Shown one piece after another: positions 12,701 through 27,700 of a stretch of DNA of 64,000 nt. This stretch comes from Nemopilema nomurai (lineage: Eukaryota; Cnidaria; Scyphozoa; Rhizostomeae; Rhizostomatidae), in the NCBI GenBank assembly GCA_003864495.1, contig ML133388.1:2046738-2110737 (forward strand), given 5' to 3'. A model generated the notes under the pieces. The model ran no database searches. It was not told the origin of the DNA and was given only the letters and a program-made list of their open reading frames with translations. Position numbers and translations under genes: made by a program. How positions within the stretch are numbered: position 1 is the stretch's first letter; each line of letters begins with the position of its first letter.

Positions 12701-15700
12701 CGATCGCACTGTGTTTGTGAGTGAAAACGGTGCTAGACTGAACGTCCCGAAGTCGATCGTAATTTTTGTTGACAAGAAGAACACAGGCGACGATAAGGAG
12801 CTGACTCAGTTGGCTAAAAAGTTCAAGGATGAAGGAACGAAATTGGTTATCATCGGATTAGGGGATGAAGTAGATAAGGATGCTATGAGACCTCTTGCTC
12901 AAAACAACGGAGCCATTTTCTTCCCTCCATCTCTGCCAGAGATCGACAAAGTCGTTGATCCTGCTGTTGCAGCCTTGAGTCCTGGTGTGTATTATAAAAT
13001 GCAATCTTTATTGCGAAATTCATCAAGTTTTAACAAGTGGATGAGTGTTTTTTCACTTTTGAGAGATTGCAGACATGTTTAAAAGCTTATGTAAAGAGAA
13101 ACTGGTTCTTTACTACGTCCTGACTAAGTCCTTATAAAACATTCTTTTACAACTTTGTCTTGATCTGAAACATCAATTTTCATGAATTTTTTTTCTTCAT
13201 CGTATTTGCATTTAGATATTTGCTGGAATACGAAGTGTCAGTTCTACTCCACGTGCCAAGAAAGAAATGGGAACCCAACTTGTGTATGTCCTGTTTGCAA
13301 TGGCACTGACTATGCACCAGTCTGTGGGAGTGATGGTCTGACGTATGCAAACGACTGCTACCTTAAACAAGCATCGTGCAACAGTCAAAGAAGTATAAAT
13401 GTCGCCAAAAATGATGCTTGCGGTGTGTACAAATTTTTATAAAATAATCTTTTAGTGTAGTCATGTTGAGAAATCAATGTCAAACATAATCACAATCATG
13501 TGTTGAAACGATTGTTTTTTATTTTTCATTAGGAATCACTGAAAAGTTGGACGTGGTGTATGCAATTGACAGTTCAAGGAGAGTAGATGCCAAGATGCTA
13601 CAAAAGATGAAGGACATGGTGAAAGCGTCCCTTAGGAGTTACAAGATTGCGCCATCAGAGACTAGAGCTTCGATTGTTCTGTTTGGGTCTAAGCAGGAAA
13701 TCAAAGTCAATTTGAATAATGGCGGAGATCGTGACGTAATAGAAAAATCGATTGACAGCCTTGGTAGTATCGGTGGGCCAAGAAGAATGAATAAAGCTTT
13801 GCGGATCATCAGATCAGATGTCTTTGGAAGGGAGGAAAACAAACGAGAGAATGCGAGGAAAACGCTTATTTTGCTGACAACCGGAAAGAACAGCGGAGAT
13901 GGATCCGGAGAGCTGCCAAGCGTAGCTGGTGAATTGAGAGCAAGTGGTGTGGAAGTGATCGCATTGGTGATAGGAAAGGAGATCGATGCAAAGGAAGTAG
14001 AAGTGATCACAGGCAAGAAGGAGAATGCAATCTATGTTGAGAATGTCGACATGTTGCCTAGAGCTATTGGTGCTTTGGAGGCGAAAACAAGAGATGCTAA
14101 AGGTATAATGGATTGTTCTACTGCATCTTGAATTAAATTTGTGCTGTCATGTGTGAATACTTGAAATTCTAGAGATGTAAAATTGTATGACTTGGTTGTT
14201 TTAAGAATCGTTGATGTGTTTTGTCAGTTTCCGTTATTGTGTCAATTGCCTGATTTGTTAACTCGCATTAGATGTTTCCTCCTGGGTGAGATTTAACGAT
14301 TGTTAACCATTTTTGTAGAAGTGAAACCAAGCTTGGACTTAGCGTTCATTCTTGGCGCAAGTGGACCAAACAGCGACGCAAGGTTCAAGAAGCAGAAGCA
14401 AATCGCTAAACACCTTCTTTCCTCGTACGATGTTACACCCGGAAAGACGCACGTGGGCGTTGTTAGGAACACTCTCCCAACAACAGCTGATGTCAAGTTC
14501 GGAGAGTTGCACGGGGAGGCCCTTCTCGCAGCAATTGACAAACTGCCAAACACCAACTCTGAAAAGTTGTCCGATTCGCTTTCTTTCGCAAACGATGATT
14601 TGTTCACCCCAGAAATGGAGCAGACCTGGGTTTAAGAAAAGCCTAGTTGTCTTTGTAAATGACGAGATTAAAGACGATGTCAATGGTCTATTGACAATAA
14701 CGAAGAATCTCAAGGCCAATGGAGTCAACTTGATAATGATCAACATGGATCCAGTTGCGAACAAAGACAAAGTGCAAGCTCTTTCCGGGTTGAACAACGT
14801 GTTCTTTTTCCCACCGTTGCTAGAAGAGCTTGATTTGGTCTTGTATCCAATCACACGGGCGCTGTATCCAGGTTTGTACCGCAATTGCTTCTTCATTGAT
14901 GAACTTGAATGATGCTCACAGAGAAGGATACTTGTATGATTGTAATCTTTTTGTTAGTGTTGCATTGCATTGTCTTATTGAGAGACAGCTGTTATTGATA
15001 GTATGGTTACGTTAGAAGTATTGTTCCCTTCTAGATCCTTGCGAGTCAGTTAAATGTGCAGGATACAAGGTTTGCATGAGAATGTCCACGCAGAGCCACG
15101 AATGCATTTGCCCGTCTTGCAGTGCGAGGTATTCTTTGGTTTGTGCAAGTGACGATAAGACCTACGCAAGTGAGTGCCACATGAGAAAGCAGGCTTGCAT
15201 AGCACAAAAAGTCATCACAGTCAAGAACAACAGCCATTGTGGTAAGTAATGATTGCCTAGAGGAGCACGTTCAGTTCTTCACTGTAACACACAGTAACCT
15301 AACTTTAAACATGTGTGCTTCATTGTCTATACATCGTTATAACGGCAACGAGACAGATAACATTAATTATGATAGAAAATAGAATCCTCTCTTTTCATTG
15401 GTGCTATAGTTTGCAAGAGAGAAGGTGCCTTGATGTTGTTTCTTACATTTTTATATGACTCCATTCGGACTTTTGTTTGTTTAATAGCTGTTTTCTTCCA
15501 TTGTCTCGATGAATCGATGATAATTTCCTTCCATCCTCATTGAATAATACACTTTCTGAATGATATCTTTCTTTCAGATACTTCTGGACTTCTGGACATT
15601 GTGTACAGCATAGATGCAACCTCTTCCGTCGAAGATTTGCGAGAGACGAGAAAGCTTATTGACAATGCAGTGAAGCCTTTTAATGTCGAAAACGGAAATG

Positions 15701-18700
15701 CACGAGTAGGCCTCGTAAGCTTTGCTAATGCTCCAACAGTGCTCAGTGACTTCTCTAACAACGATAAATCAAGAATGTCTCTGGCACTTGATTTGATTGA
15801 GCGAACACAGGGGACCAGCGATGCTGCGGGGACACTTGCATTTGTAAAGCAGAAGTTCTTCAATCCTTCAGTAAGAAGGGCCCGAGCAAGGAGCCTGGTT
15901 ATTATGTTCCTGAACGGAAATGGACAACCTTCGGACCCATCGAAACTGGAACCAATGCTGAAATCACTGAATGCCTCAGGCATTGGATATATTCTGATCA
16001 GTAACGATAGAACAGGTGTTTACACGAAGAAGGTACGAAGTGTGGGAGAAAAGTATGGCACGGTTATCCGAGCTGTTGTGGACAGAGACCTGCCTGATGC
16101 ATTGCCGACCATAATTAAAGCTGGTGCAAAGAAAGAAGGTATATATCAGTTTACGACAACTTTTTTGCGGTCTTAAATTGTCAGAATATTATAAAAACTG
16201 GAAAAGGAGCTCATACTTTTTGTTTCATGGGACTAGAAACGAGAAAGCTTACCCAGATCTGCAGCAAAATTAATCAATATTTATTTTCTTTACTAGTTTA
16301 ATTTGTGAATGGAGAAATCTGTTCCGATTGCTTTCTTGAAGGATTACAGCTATGAAATGCTAATGGTCTCAATTCATTTTATAATTGAAAACCAAGGAGG
16401 AAATGTTTAGACAAAGCGATGAAGATTTTGTATATTGGGACTGTAGAGTTGCACGTGATGTTTCTAATTATCATTGCAAATCCATTTTGCCAATTTTGTC
16501 ACCAGCTGGCTATTTTAGCAGGAAATAGACTGTTAAAAAATGTGACAGCAAGATTGATGTACTTAAATCCATTTTTTCACCTGGGATTTTTTTTCATATG
16601 CAGAGAAAGTCGATCTTGCTATCCTTCTTGGATCATCGGATCCTAATTCGGAATCCAAGTTCAGAGCCCAGAAATCCTTCATAAAGTCATTGGTTGAAAA
16701 GCTGATCATTTCAAGAGAAGGTGCTCTTCCAGCATTTGTTTCTTACGGATCTAAGCCAGTGGTCAGATCGAAGATTGGAGAACTGACAGATCAACAAGCT
16801 GTATTGCGATTCATCGATAACATCCCGAACGAAAAACACAGCAGCGACGTATCAAGTGCTTTGAGATCGATCGATCGCACTGTGTTTGTGAGTGAAAACG
16901 GTGCTAGACTGAACGTCCCGAAGTCGATCGTAATTTTTGTTGACAAGAAGAACACAGGCGACGCTAAGGAACTGACTCAGTTGGCTAAAAAGTTCAAGGA
17001 TGAAGGAACGAAATTGGTTATCATCGGATTAGGGGATGAAGTAGATAAGGATGCTATGAGACCTCTTGCTCAAAACAACGGAGCCATTTTCTTCCCTCCA
17101 TCTCTGCCAGAGATCGACAAAGTCGTTGATCCTGCTGTTGCAGCCTTGAGTCCTGGTGTGTATTATAAAATTACAATCTTTATTGTCGAAATTCATCGCA
17201 AGACTTTGATATATTGAATGAGTGTTTTTTCACTTTTGAGAGATTGCAGACATGTTTAAAAGCTTATGTAAAGAGGGATTGGTTCATTATTACGTCCTGA
17301 CTAAGTCCTTATAAAACATTCTTTTACAACTTTGTCTTGATCTGAAACATCAATTTTCATGAATTTTTTTTCTTCATCGTATTTGCATTTAGATATTTGC
17401 TGGAAAACGAAGTGTCAGTTCTACTCCACGTGCCAAGAAAGAAATGGGAACCCAACTTGTGTATGTCCTGTTTGCAATGGCACTGACTATGCACCAGTCT
17501 GTGGGAGTGATGGTCTGACGTATGCAAACGACTGCTACCTTAAACAAGCATCGTGCAACAGTCAAAGAAGTATAAATGTCGCCAAAAATGATGCTTGCGG
17601 TGTGTACAAATTTTTATAAAATAATCTTTTAGTGTAGTCATGTTGAGAAATCAATGTCAAACATAATCACAATCATGTGTTGAAACGATTGTTTTTTATT
17701 TTTCATTAGGAATCACTGAAAAGTTGGACGTGGTGTATGCAATTGACAGTTCAAGGAGAGTAGATGCCAAGATGCTACAAAAGATGAAGGACATGGTGAA
17801 AGCGTCCCTTAGGAGTTACAAGATTGCGCCATCAGAGACTAGAGCTTCGATTGTTCTGTTTGGGTCTAAGCCGGAAATCAAAGTCAATTTGAATAATGGC
17901 GGAGATCGTGACGTAATAGAAAAATCGATTGACAGCCTTGGTAGTATCGGTGGGCCAAGAAGAATGAATAAAGCTTTGCGGATCATCAGATCAGATGTCT
18001 TTGGAAGGGAGGAAAACAAACGAGAGAATGCGAGGAAAACGCTTATTTTGCTGACAACCGGAAAGAACAGCGGAGATGGATCCGGAGAGCTGCCAAGCGT
18101 AGCTGGTGAATTGAGAGCAAGTGGTGTGGAAGTGATCGCATTGGTGATAGGAAAGGAGATCGATGCAAAGGAAGTAGAAGTGATCACAGGCAAGAAGGAG
18201 AATGCAATCTATGTTGAGAATGTCGACATGTTGCCTAGAGCTATTGGTGCTTTGGAGGCGAAAACAAGAGATGCTAAAGGTATAATGGATTGATTGGCTA
18301 CTGTATCTTGAATTAAATTTCTGCTCTCGATGTGTTGAAATTCTAGAGGTGTAACATTATTGTGGTATGACTTGGTTGTTTTAAGAATCGTACGTGATGT
18401 GTTGGCGTACAGTATTTACCCGTTATTGTGTCAATTGCCTGATTTGTTAACTCGCATTAGATGTTTCCTCCTGGGTGAGATTTAACGATTGTTAATCATT
18501 TTTGTAGAAGTCAAACCAAGCTTGGACTTAGCGTTCATTCTTGGCGCAAGTGGACCAAACAGCGACGCAAGGTTCAAGAAGCAGAAGCAAATCGCTAAAC
18601 ACCTTCTTTCCTCGTACGATGTTACACCCGGAAAGACGCACGTGGGCGTTGTTAGGAACACTCTCCCAACAACAGCTGATGTCAAGTTCGGAGAGTTGCA

Positions 18701-21700
18701 CGGGGAGGCCCTTCTCGCAGCAATTGACAAACTGCCAAACACCAACTCTGAAAAGTTGTCCGATTCGCTTTCTTTCGCAAACGATGATTTGTTCACCCCC
18801 AGAAATGGAGCCAGACCTGGGTTTAAGAAAAGCCTAGTTGTCTTTGTAAATGACGAGATTAAAGAAGATGTCAATGGTCTATTGACAATAACGAAAAATC
18901 TCAAGGCCAATGGAGTCAACTTGATAATGATCAACATGGATCCAGTTGCGAACAAAGACAAAGTGCAAGCTCTTTCCGGGTTGAACAACGTGTTCTTTTT
19001 CCCACCGTTGCTAGAAGAGCTTGATTTGGTCTTGTATCCAATCACACGGGCGCTGTATCCAGGTTTGTACCGCAATTGCTTCTTCATTGATGAACTTGAA
19101 TGATGCTCACAGAGAAGGATACTTGTATGATTGTAATCTTTTTGTTAGTGTTGCATTGCATTGTCTTATTGAGAGACAGCTTTTATTGATAGTATGGTTA
19201 CGTTAGAAGTATTGTTCCCTTCTAGATCCTTGCGAGTCAGTTAAATGTGCAGGATACAAGGTTTGCATGAGAATGTCCACGCAGAGCCACGAATGCATTT
19301 GCCCGTCTTGCAGTGCGAGGTATTCTTTGGTTTGTGCAAGTGACGATAAGACCTACGCAAGTGAGTGCCACATGAGAAAGCAGGCTTGCATAGCACAAAA
19401 AGTCATCACAGTCAAGAACAATAGCCACTGTGGTAAGTAATGATTGCTTAGAGGAGCAAGTTCATTCTCCACTTAAACATTCATCTTTCTTTTGAAGTAC
19501 GTTCTTTATTTTGTTTATCTCGCTTAATTTGTATTGCGTTTAGCGTAACACTCGTTTCATTGGAACCAGAATTATCTCATTTGCTTAGATTTTGAGTTGG
19601 ATGTGGGAAAGTGCCTGTTTTCTGTCTTAGGTCTTGTTTATGGCTCAACTCAAACTTGTTGCTTAAGATGTTGATTTTGGATATGATTTCGATTTCTGAA
19701 TGATACTTCCAATCAATATTTATTGAACGATACATATACTGAATGATACCCTTTTTACAGATACTTCTAGACTTCTGGACATTGTGTACAGCATAGATGC
19801 AACCTCTTCTGTCGAGGATTTGCGAGAGACGAGAAAGCTTATTGACAATGCAGTGAAGCCTTTTAATGTCGAAAACGGAAATGCACGAGTAGGCCTAGTG
19901 AGCTTCGCTAATGCTCCAACAGTGCTCAGTGACTTCTCTAGCAACGATAAATCAAGAATGTCTCTGGCACTTGATTTGATAGAGCGAACACAAGGGACCA
20001 GCGATGCTGCGGGGACACTTGCATTTGTAAAGCAGAAGTTCTTCAATCCTTCAGAAAGAAGGGCGCGAGCAAGGAGCCTGGTTATTATGTTCCTGAACGG
20101 AAATGGACAACCTTCGGACCCATCGAAACTGGAACCAATGCTGAAATCACTGAATGCCTCAGGCATTGGATATATTCTGATCAGTAATGATAGAACTGGT
20201 GTTTACACGAAGAAGGTACAAAGTGTGGGAGAAAAGTATGGCACGGTTATCCGAGCTGTTGTGGACAGAGACCTGCCTGATGCATTGCCGACCATAATTA
20301 AAGCTGGTGCAAAGAAAGAAGGTATATATCAGTTTACGACAACTTTTTGCGGTCTTGAATTGTCAGAATATTATAAAAACTGGAAAAGGAGCTCATACTT
20401 TTTGTTTCATGGGACTAGAAACGAGAAAGCTTACCCAGATCTGCAGCAAAATTAATCAATATTTATTTTCTTTACTAGTTTAATTTGTGAATGGAGAAAT
20501 CTGTTCCGATTGCTTTCTTGAAGGATTACAGCTATGAAATGCTAATGGTCTCAATTCATTTTATAATTGAAAACCAAGGAGGAAATGTTTAGACAAAGCG
20601 ATGAAGATTTTGTATAAATTGGGACTGTAGAGTTGCACGTGATGTTTCTAATTATCATTGCAAATCCATTTTGCCAATTTTGTCACCAGCTGACTATTTT
20701 AGCAGGAAATAGACTGTTAAAAAATGTGACAGCAAGATTGATGTACTTAAATCCATTTTTTCACCTGGGATTTTTTTTCATATGCAGAGAAAGTCGATCT
20801 TGCTATCCTTCTTGGATCATCGGATCCTAATTCGGAATCCAAGTTCAGAGCCCAGAAATCCTTCATAAAGTCATTGGTTGAAAAGCTGATCATTTCAAAA
20901 GAAGGTGCTCTCCCAGCATTTGTCACTTACGGATCTAAGCCAGTGGTCAGATCGAAGATTGGAGAGCTGACAGATCAACAAGCTGTATTGCGATTCATCG
21001 ATAACATCCCGAACGAAAAACACAGCAGCGACGTATCAAGTGCTTTGAGATCGATCGATCGCACTGTGTTTGTGAGTGAAAACGGTGCTAGACTGAACGT
21101 CCCGAAGTCAATCGTAATTTTTGTTGACAAGAAGAACACAGGCGACGATAAGGAGCTGACTCAGTTGGCTAAAAAGTTCAAGGATGAAGGAACGAAATTG
21201 GTTATCATCGGATTAGGGGATGAAGTAGATAAGGATGCTATGAGACCTCTTGCTCAAAACAACGGAGCCATTTTCTTCCCTCCATCTCTGCCAGAGGTTG
21301 ATAAAGTCGTTGATCCTGCTGTTGCAGCCTTGAGCCCTGGTGTGTATTCTAAAAGTGCAATCTTTATTAGCGGAATTCAGTACAATGTTTTAACAAGTGG
21401 ATGAGTGTTTTTTCACTTTTGAGAGATTGCTGACATGTTTAAAAGCCTATGTAATGAGAAACTGGTTCTTTATTACGTCCTGATTAAGTCATTATAAAAC
21501 ACTCTTCTACAACTTTGTCTTGATCTGAAACATCAATTTTCATGAATTCTCTTCCTTCATCGTATTTGCCTTTAGACATTTGCTGGAAAACGAAGTGTCA
21601 GTTCTACTCCACGTGCCAAGAAAGAAATGGGAACCCAACTTGTGTATGTCCTGTTTGCAATGGCACTGACTATGCACCAGTCTGTGGGAGTGATGGTCTG

Positions 21701-24700
21701 ACGTATGCAAACGACTGCTACCTTAAACAAGCATCGTGCAACAGTCAAAGAAGTATAAATGTCGCCAAAAATGATGCTTGCGGTGTGTACAAATTTTTAT
21801 AAAATAATCTTTTAGTGTAGTCATGTTGAGAAATCAATGTCAAACATAATCACAATCATGTGTTGAAACGATTGTTTTTTATTTTTCATTAGGAATCACT
21901 GAAAAGTTGGACGTGGTGTATGCAATCGACAGTTCAAGGAGAGTAGATGCCAAGATGCTACAAAAGATGAAGGACATGGTGAAAGCGTCCCTTAGGAGTT
22001 ACAAGATTGCGCCATCAGAGACTAGAGCTTCGATTGTTCTGTTTGGGTCTAAGCCGGAAATCAAAGTCAATTTGAATAATGGCGGAGATCGTGACGTAAT
22101 AGAAAAATCGATTGACAGCCTTGGTAGTATCGGTGGGCCAAGAAGAATGAATAAAGCTTTGCGGATCATCAGATCAGATGTCTTTGGAAGGGAGGAAAAC
22201 AAACGAGAGAATGGCGGGAAAACGCTTATTTTGCTGACAACCGGAAAGAACAGCGGAGATGGATCCGGAGAGCTGCCAAGCGTAGCTGGTGAATTGAGAG
22301 CAAGTGGTGTGGAAGTGATCGCATTGGTGATAGGAAAGGAGATCGATGCAAAGGAAGTAGAAGTGATCACAGGCAAGAAGGAGAATGCAATCTATGTTGA
22401 GAATGTCGACATGTTGCCTAGAGCTATTGGTGCTTTGGAGGCGAAAACAAGAGATGCTAAAGGTATAATGGATTGATTGGCTACTGTATCTTGAATTAAA
22501 TTTCTGATCTCGATGTGTTGAAATTCTAGAGGTGTAACATTATTGTGGTATGACTTGGTTGTTTTAAGAATCGTACGTGATGTGTTGGCGTACAGTATTT
22601 ACCCGTTATTGTGTCAAATTGCCTGATTTTGTTAACTCGCATTAGATGTTTCCTCCTGGGTGAGATTTAACGATTGTTAATCATTTTTGTAGAAGTCAAA
22701 CCAAGCTTGGACTTAGCGTTCATTCTTGGCGCAAGTGGACCAAACAGCGACGCAAGGTTCAAGAAGCAGAAGCAAATCGCTAAACACCTTCTTTCCTCGT
22801 ACGATGTTACACCCGGAAAGACGCACGTGGGCGTTGTTAGGAACACTCTCCCAACAACAGCTGATGTCAAGTTCGGAGAGTTGCACGGGGAGGCCCTTCT
22901 CGCAGCAATTGACAAACTGCCAAACACCAACTCTGAAAAGTTGTCCGATTCGCTTTCTTTCGCAAACGATGATTTGTTCACCCCCAGAAATGGAGCCAGA
23001 CCTGGGTTTAAGAAAAGCCTAGTTGTCTTTGTAAATGATGAGATTAAAGAAGATGTCAATGGTCTATTGACAATAACGAAAAATCTCAAGGCCAATGGAG
23101 TCAACTTGATAATGATCAACATGGATCCAGTTGCGAACAAAGACAAAGTGCAAGCTCTTTCCGGGTTGAACAACGTGTTCTTTTTCCCACCGTTGCTAGA
23201 AGAGCTTGATTTGGTCTTGTATCCAATCACACGGGCGCTGTATCCAGGTTTGTACCGACAATTGCTTCTTCATTGATGAACTTGATTGATGCTCACAGGG
23301 AAGGATAATTGTATGATTGTAATCTCTTTATTAGTGTTGCATTGCATTGTCTTATTGAGAGACAGCTTTTATTGATAGTATGGTTACGTTAGAAGTATTG
23401 TTCCCTTCTAGATCCTTGCGAGTCAGTTAAATGTGCAGGATACAAGGTTTGCATGAGAATGTCCACGCAGAGCCACGAATGCATTTGCCCGTCTTGCAGT
23501 GCGAGGTATTCTTTGGTTTGTGCAAGTGACGATAAGACCTACGCAAGTGAGTGCCACATGAGAAAGCAGGCTTGCATAGCACAAAAAGTCATCACAGTCA
23601 AGAACAACAGCCATTGTGGTAAGTAATGATTGCCTAGAGGAGCACGTTCAGTTCTTCACTGTAACACACAGTAACCTAACTTTAAACATGTGTGCTTCAT
23701 TGTCTATACATCGTTATAACGGCAACGAGACAGATAACATTAATTATGATAGAAAATAGAATCCTCTCTTTTCATTGGTGCTATAGTTTGCAAGAGAGAA
23801 GGTGCCTTGATGTTGTTTCTTACATTTTTATATGACTCCATTCGGACTTTTGTTTGTTTAATAGCTGTTTTCTTCCATTGTCTCGATGAATCGATGATAA
23901 TTTCCTTTCATCCTCATTGAATAATACACTTTCTGAATGATATCTTTCTTTCAGATACTTCTGGACTTCTGGACATTGTGTACAGCATAGATGCAACCTC
24001 TTCCGTCGAAGATTTGCGAGAGACGAGAAAGCTTATTGACAATGCAGTGAAGCCTTTTAATGTCGAAAACGGAAATGCACGAGTAGGCCTCGTGAGCTTC
24101 GCTAATGCTCCAACAGTGCTCAGTGACTTCTCTAACAACGATAAATCAAGAATGTCTCTGGCATTTGATTTGATTGAGCGAACACAGGGGACCAGCGATG
24201 CTGCGGGGACACTTGCATTTGTAAAGCAGAAGTTCTTCAATCCTTCAGTAAGAAGGGCCCGAGCAAGGAGCCTGGTCATTATGTTCCTGAACGGAAATGG
24301 ACAACCTTCGGACCCATCGAAACTGGAACCAATGCTGAAATCACTGAATGCCTCAGGCATTGGATATATTCTGATCAGTAACGATAGAACAGGTGTTTAC
24401 ACGAAGAAGGTACGAAGTGTGGGAGAAAAGTATGGCACGGTTATCCGAGCTGTTGTGGACAGAGACCTGCCTGATGCATTGCCGACCATAATTAAAGCTG
24501 GTGCAAAGAAAGAAGGTATATATCAGTTTACGACAACTTTTGTGCGGTCTTAAATTGTCAGAATATTATAAAAACTGGAAAAGGAGCTCATACTTTTTGT
24601 TTCATGTGACTAGAAACGAGAAAGCTTCCCCAGATCTGCAGCAAAATTAATCAATATTTATTTTCTTTACTAGTTTAATTTGTGAATGGAGAAATTGTTC

Positions 24701-27700
24701 CGATTGCTTTCTTGAAGGATTACAGCTATGAAATGCTAATGGTCTCAATTCATTTTATAATTGAAAACCAAGGAGGAAATGTTTAGACAAAGCGATGAAG
24801 ATTTTGTATATATTGGGACTGTAGAGTTGCACGTGATGTTTCTAATTATCATTGCAAATCCATTTTGCCAATTTTGTCACCAGCTGACTATTTTAGCAGG
24901 AAATAGACTGTTAAAAAATGTGACAGCAAGATTGATGTACTTAAATCCATTTTTTCACCTGGGATTTTTTTTCATATGCAGAGAAAGTCGATCTTGCTAT
25001 CCTTCTTGGATCATCGGATCCTAATTCGGAATCCAAGTTCAGAGCCCAGAAATCCTTCATAAAGTCATTGGTTGAAAAGCTGATCATTTCAAGAGAAGGT
25101 GCTCTTCCAGCATTTGTTTCTTACGGATCTAAGCCAGTGGTCAGATCGAAGATTGGAGAACTGACAGATCAACAAGCTGTATTGCGATTCATCGATAACA
25201 TCCCGAACGAAAAACACAGCAGCGACGTATCAAGTGCTTTGAGATCGATCGATCGCACTGTGTTTGTGAGTGAAAACGGTGCTAGACTGAACGTCCCGAA
25301 GTCGATCGTAATTTTTGTTGACAAGAAGAACACAGGCGACGCTAAGGAACTGACTCAGTTGGCTAAAAAGTTCAAGGATGAAGGAACGAAATTGGTTATC
25401 ATCGGATTAGGGGATGAAGTAGATAAGGATGCTATGAGACCTCTTGCTCAAAACAACGGAGCCATTTTCTTCCCTCCATCTCTGCCAGAGATCGACAAAG
25501 TCGTTGATCCTGCTGTTGCAGCCTTGAGTCCTGGTGTGTATTATAAAATTACAATCTTTATTGTCGAAATTCTTCGCAAGACTTTGATATATTGAATGAG
25601 TGTTTTTTCACTTTTGAGAGATTGCAGACATGTTTAAAAGCTTATGTAAAGAGATGGTTCTTATACGTCCTGACTAAGTCCTTATAAAACATTCTTTTAC
25701 AACTTTGTCTTGATCTGAAACATCAATTTTCATGAATTCTCTTCCTTCATCGTATTTGCCTTTAGACATTTGCTGGAAACGAAGTGTCAGTTCTACTCCA
25801 CGTGCCAAGAAAGAAATGGGAACCCAACTTGTGTATGTCCTGTTTGCAATGGCACTGACTATGCACCAGTCTGTGGGAGTGATGGTCTGACGTATGCAAA
25901 CGACTGCCTTAAACAAGCATCGTGCAACAGTCAAAGAAGTATAAATGTCGCCAAAAATGATGCTTGCGGTGTGTACAAATTTTTATAAATAATCTTTTAG
26001 TGTAGTCATGTTGAGAAATCAATGTCAAACATAATCACAATCATGTGTTGAAACGATTGTTTTTTATTTTTCATTAGGAATCACTGAAAAGTTGGACGTG
26101 GTGTATGCAATTGACAGTTCAAGGAGAGTAGATGCCAAGATGCTACAAAAGATGAAGGACATGGTGAAAGCGTCCCTTAGGAGTTACAAGATTGCGCCAT
26201 CAGAGACTAGAGCTTCGATTGTTCTGTTTGGGTCTAAGCCGGAAATCAAAGTCAATTTGAATAATGGCGGAGATCGTGACGTAATAGAAAAATCGATTGA
26301 CAGCCTTGAGTATCGGTGGGCCAAGAAGAATGAATAAAGCTTTGCGGATCATCAGATCAGATGTCTTTGGAAGGGAGGAAAACAAACGAGAGAATGCGAG
26401 GAAAACGCTTATTTTGCTGACAACCGGAAAGAACAGCGGAGATGGATCCGGAGAGCTGCCAAGCGTAGCTGGTGAATTGAGAGCAAGTGATGTGGAAGTG
26501 ATCGCATTGGTGATAGGAAAGGAGATCGATGCAAAGGAAGTAGAAGTGATCACAGGCAAGAAGAGAATGCAATCTATGTTGAGAATGTCGACATGTTGCC
26601 TAGAGCTATTGGTGCTTTGGAGGCGAAAACAAGAGATGCTAAAGGTATAATGATTGATTGGCTACTGTATCTTGAATTAAATTTCTGCTCTCGATGTGTT
26701 GAAATTCTAGAGGTGTAACATTATTGTGGTATGACTTGGTTGTTTTAAGAATCGTACGTGATGTGTTGGCGTACAGTATTTACCCGTTATTGTGTCAATT
26801 GCCTGATTTGTTAACTCGCATTAGATGTTTCCTCCTGGGTGAGATTTAACGATTGTTCACCATTTTTGTAGAAGTCAAACCAAGCTTGGACTTAGCGTTC
26901 ATTCTTGGCGCAAGTGGACCAAACAGCGACGCAAGGTTCAAGAAGCAGAAGCAAATCGCTAAACACCTTCTTTCCTCGTACGATGTTACACCCGGAAAGA
27001 CACACGTGGGTGTTGTTAGGAACACTCTCCCAACAACCGCTGATGTCAAGTTCGGAGAGTTGCACGGGGAGGCCCTTCTCGCAGCAATTGACAAACTGCC
27101 AAACACCAACTCTGAAAAGTTGTCCGATTCGCTTTCTTTCGCAAACGATGATTTGTTCACCCCCAGAAATGGAGCCAGACCTGGGTTTAAGAAAAGCCTA
27201 GTTGTCTTTGTAAATGACGAGATTAAAGAAGATGTCAATGGTCTATTGACAATAACGAAAAATCTCAAGGCCAATGGAGTCAACCTGATAATGGTCAACA
27301 TGGATCCAGTTGCGAACAAAGACAAAGTGCAAGCTCTTTCCGGGTTGAACAACGTGTTCTTTTTCCCACCGTTGCTAGAAGAGCTTGATTTGGTCTTGTA
27401 TCCAATCACACGGGCGCTGCATCCAGGTTTGTACCGACAATTGCTTCTTCATTGATGAACTTGAATGATGCTCACAGAGAATGGTACTTGTATGATTGTA
27501 ATCTTTTTGTTAGTGCATTGCATTGTCTTATTGAGAGGCAGCTTTTATTGATAGTATGGTTACGTTAGAAGTATTGTTCCCTTCTAGATCCATGCGAGTC
27601 AGTTAAATGTGCAGGATACAAGGTTTGCATGAGAATGTCCACGCAGAGCCACGAATGCATTTGCCCGTCTTGCAGTGCGAGGTATTCTTTGGTTTGTGCA

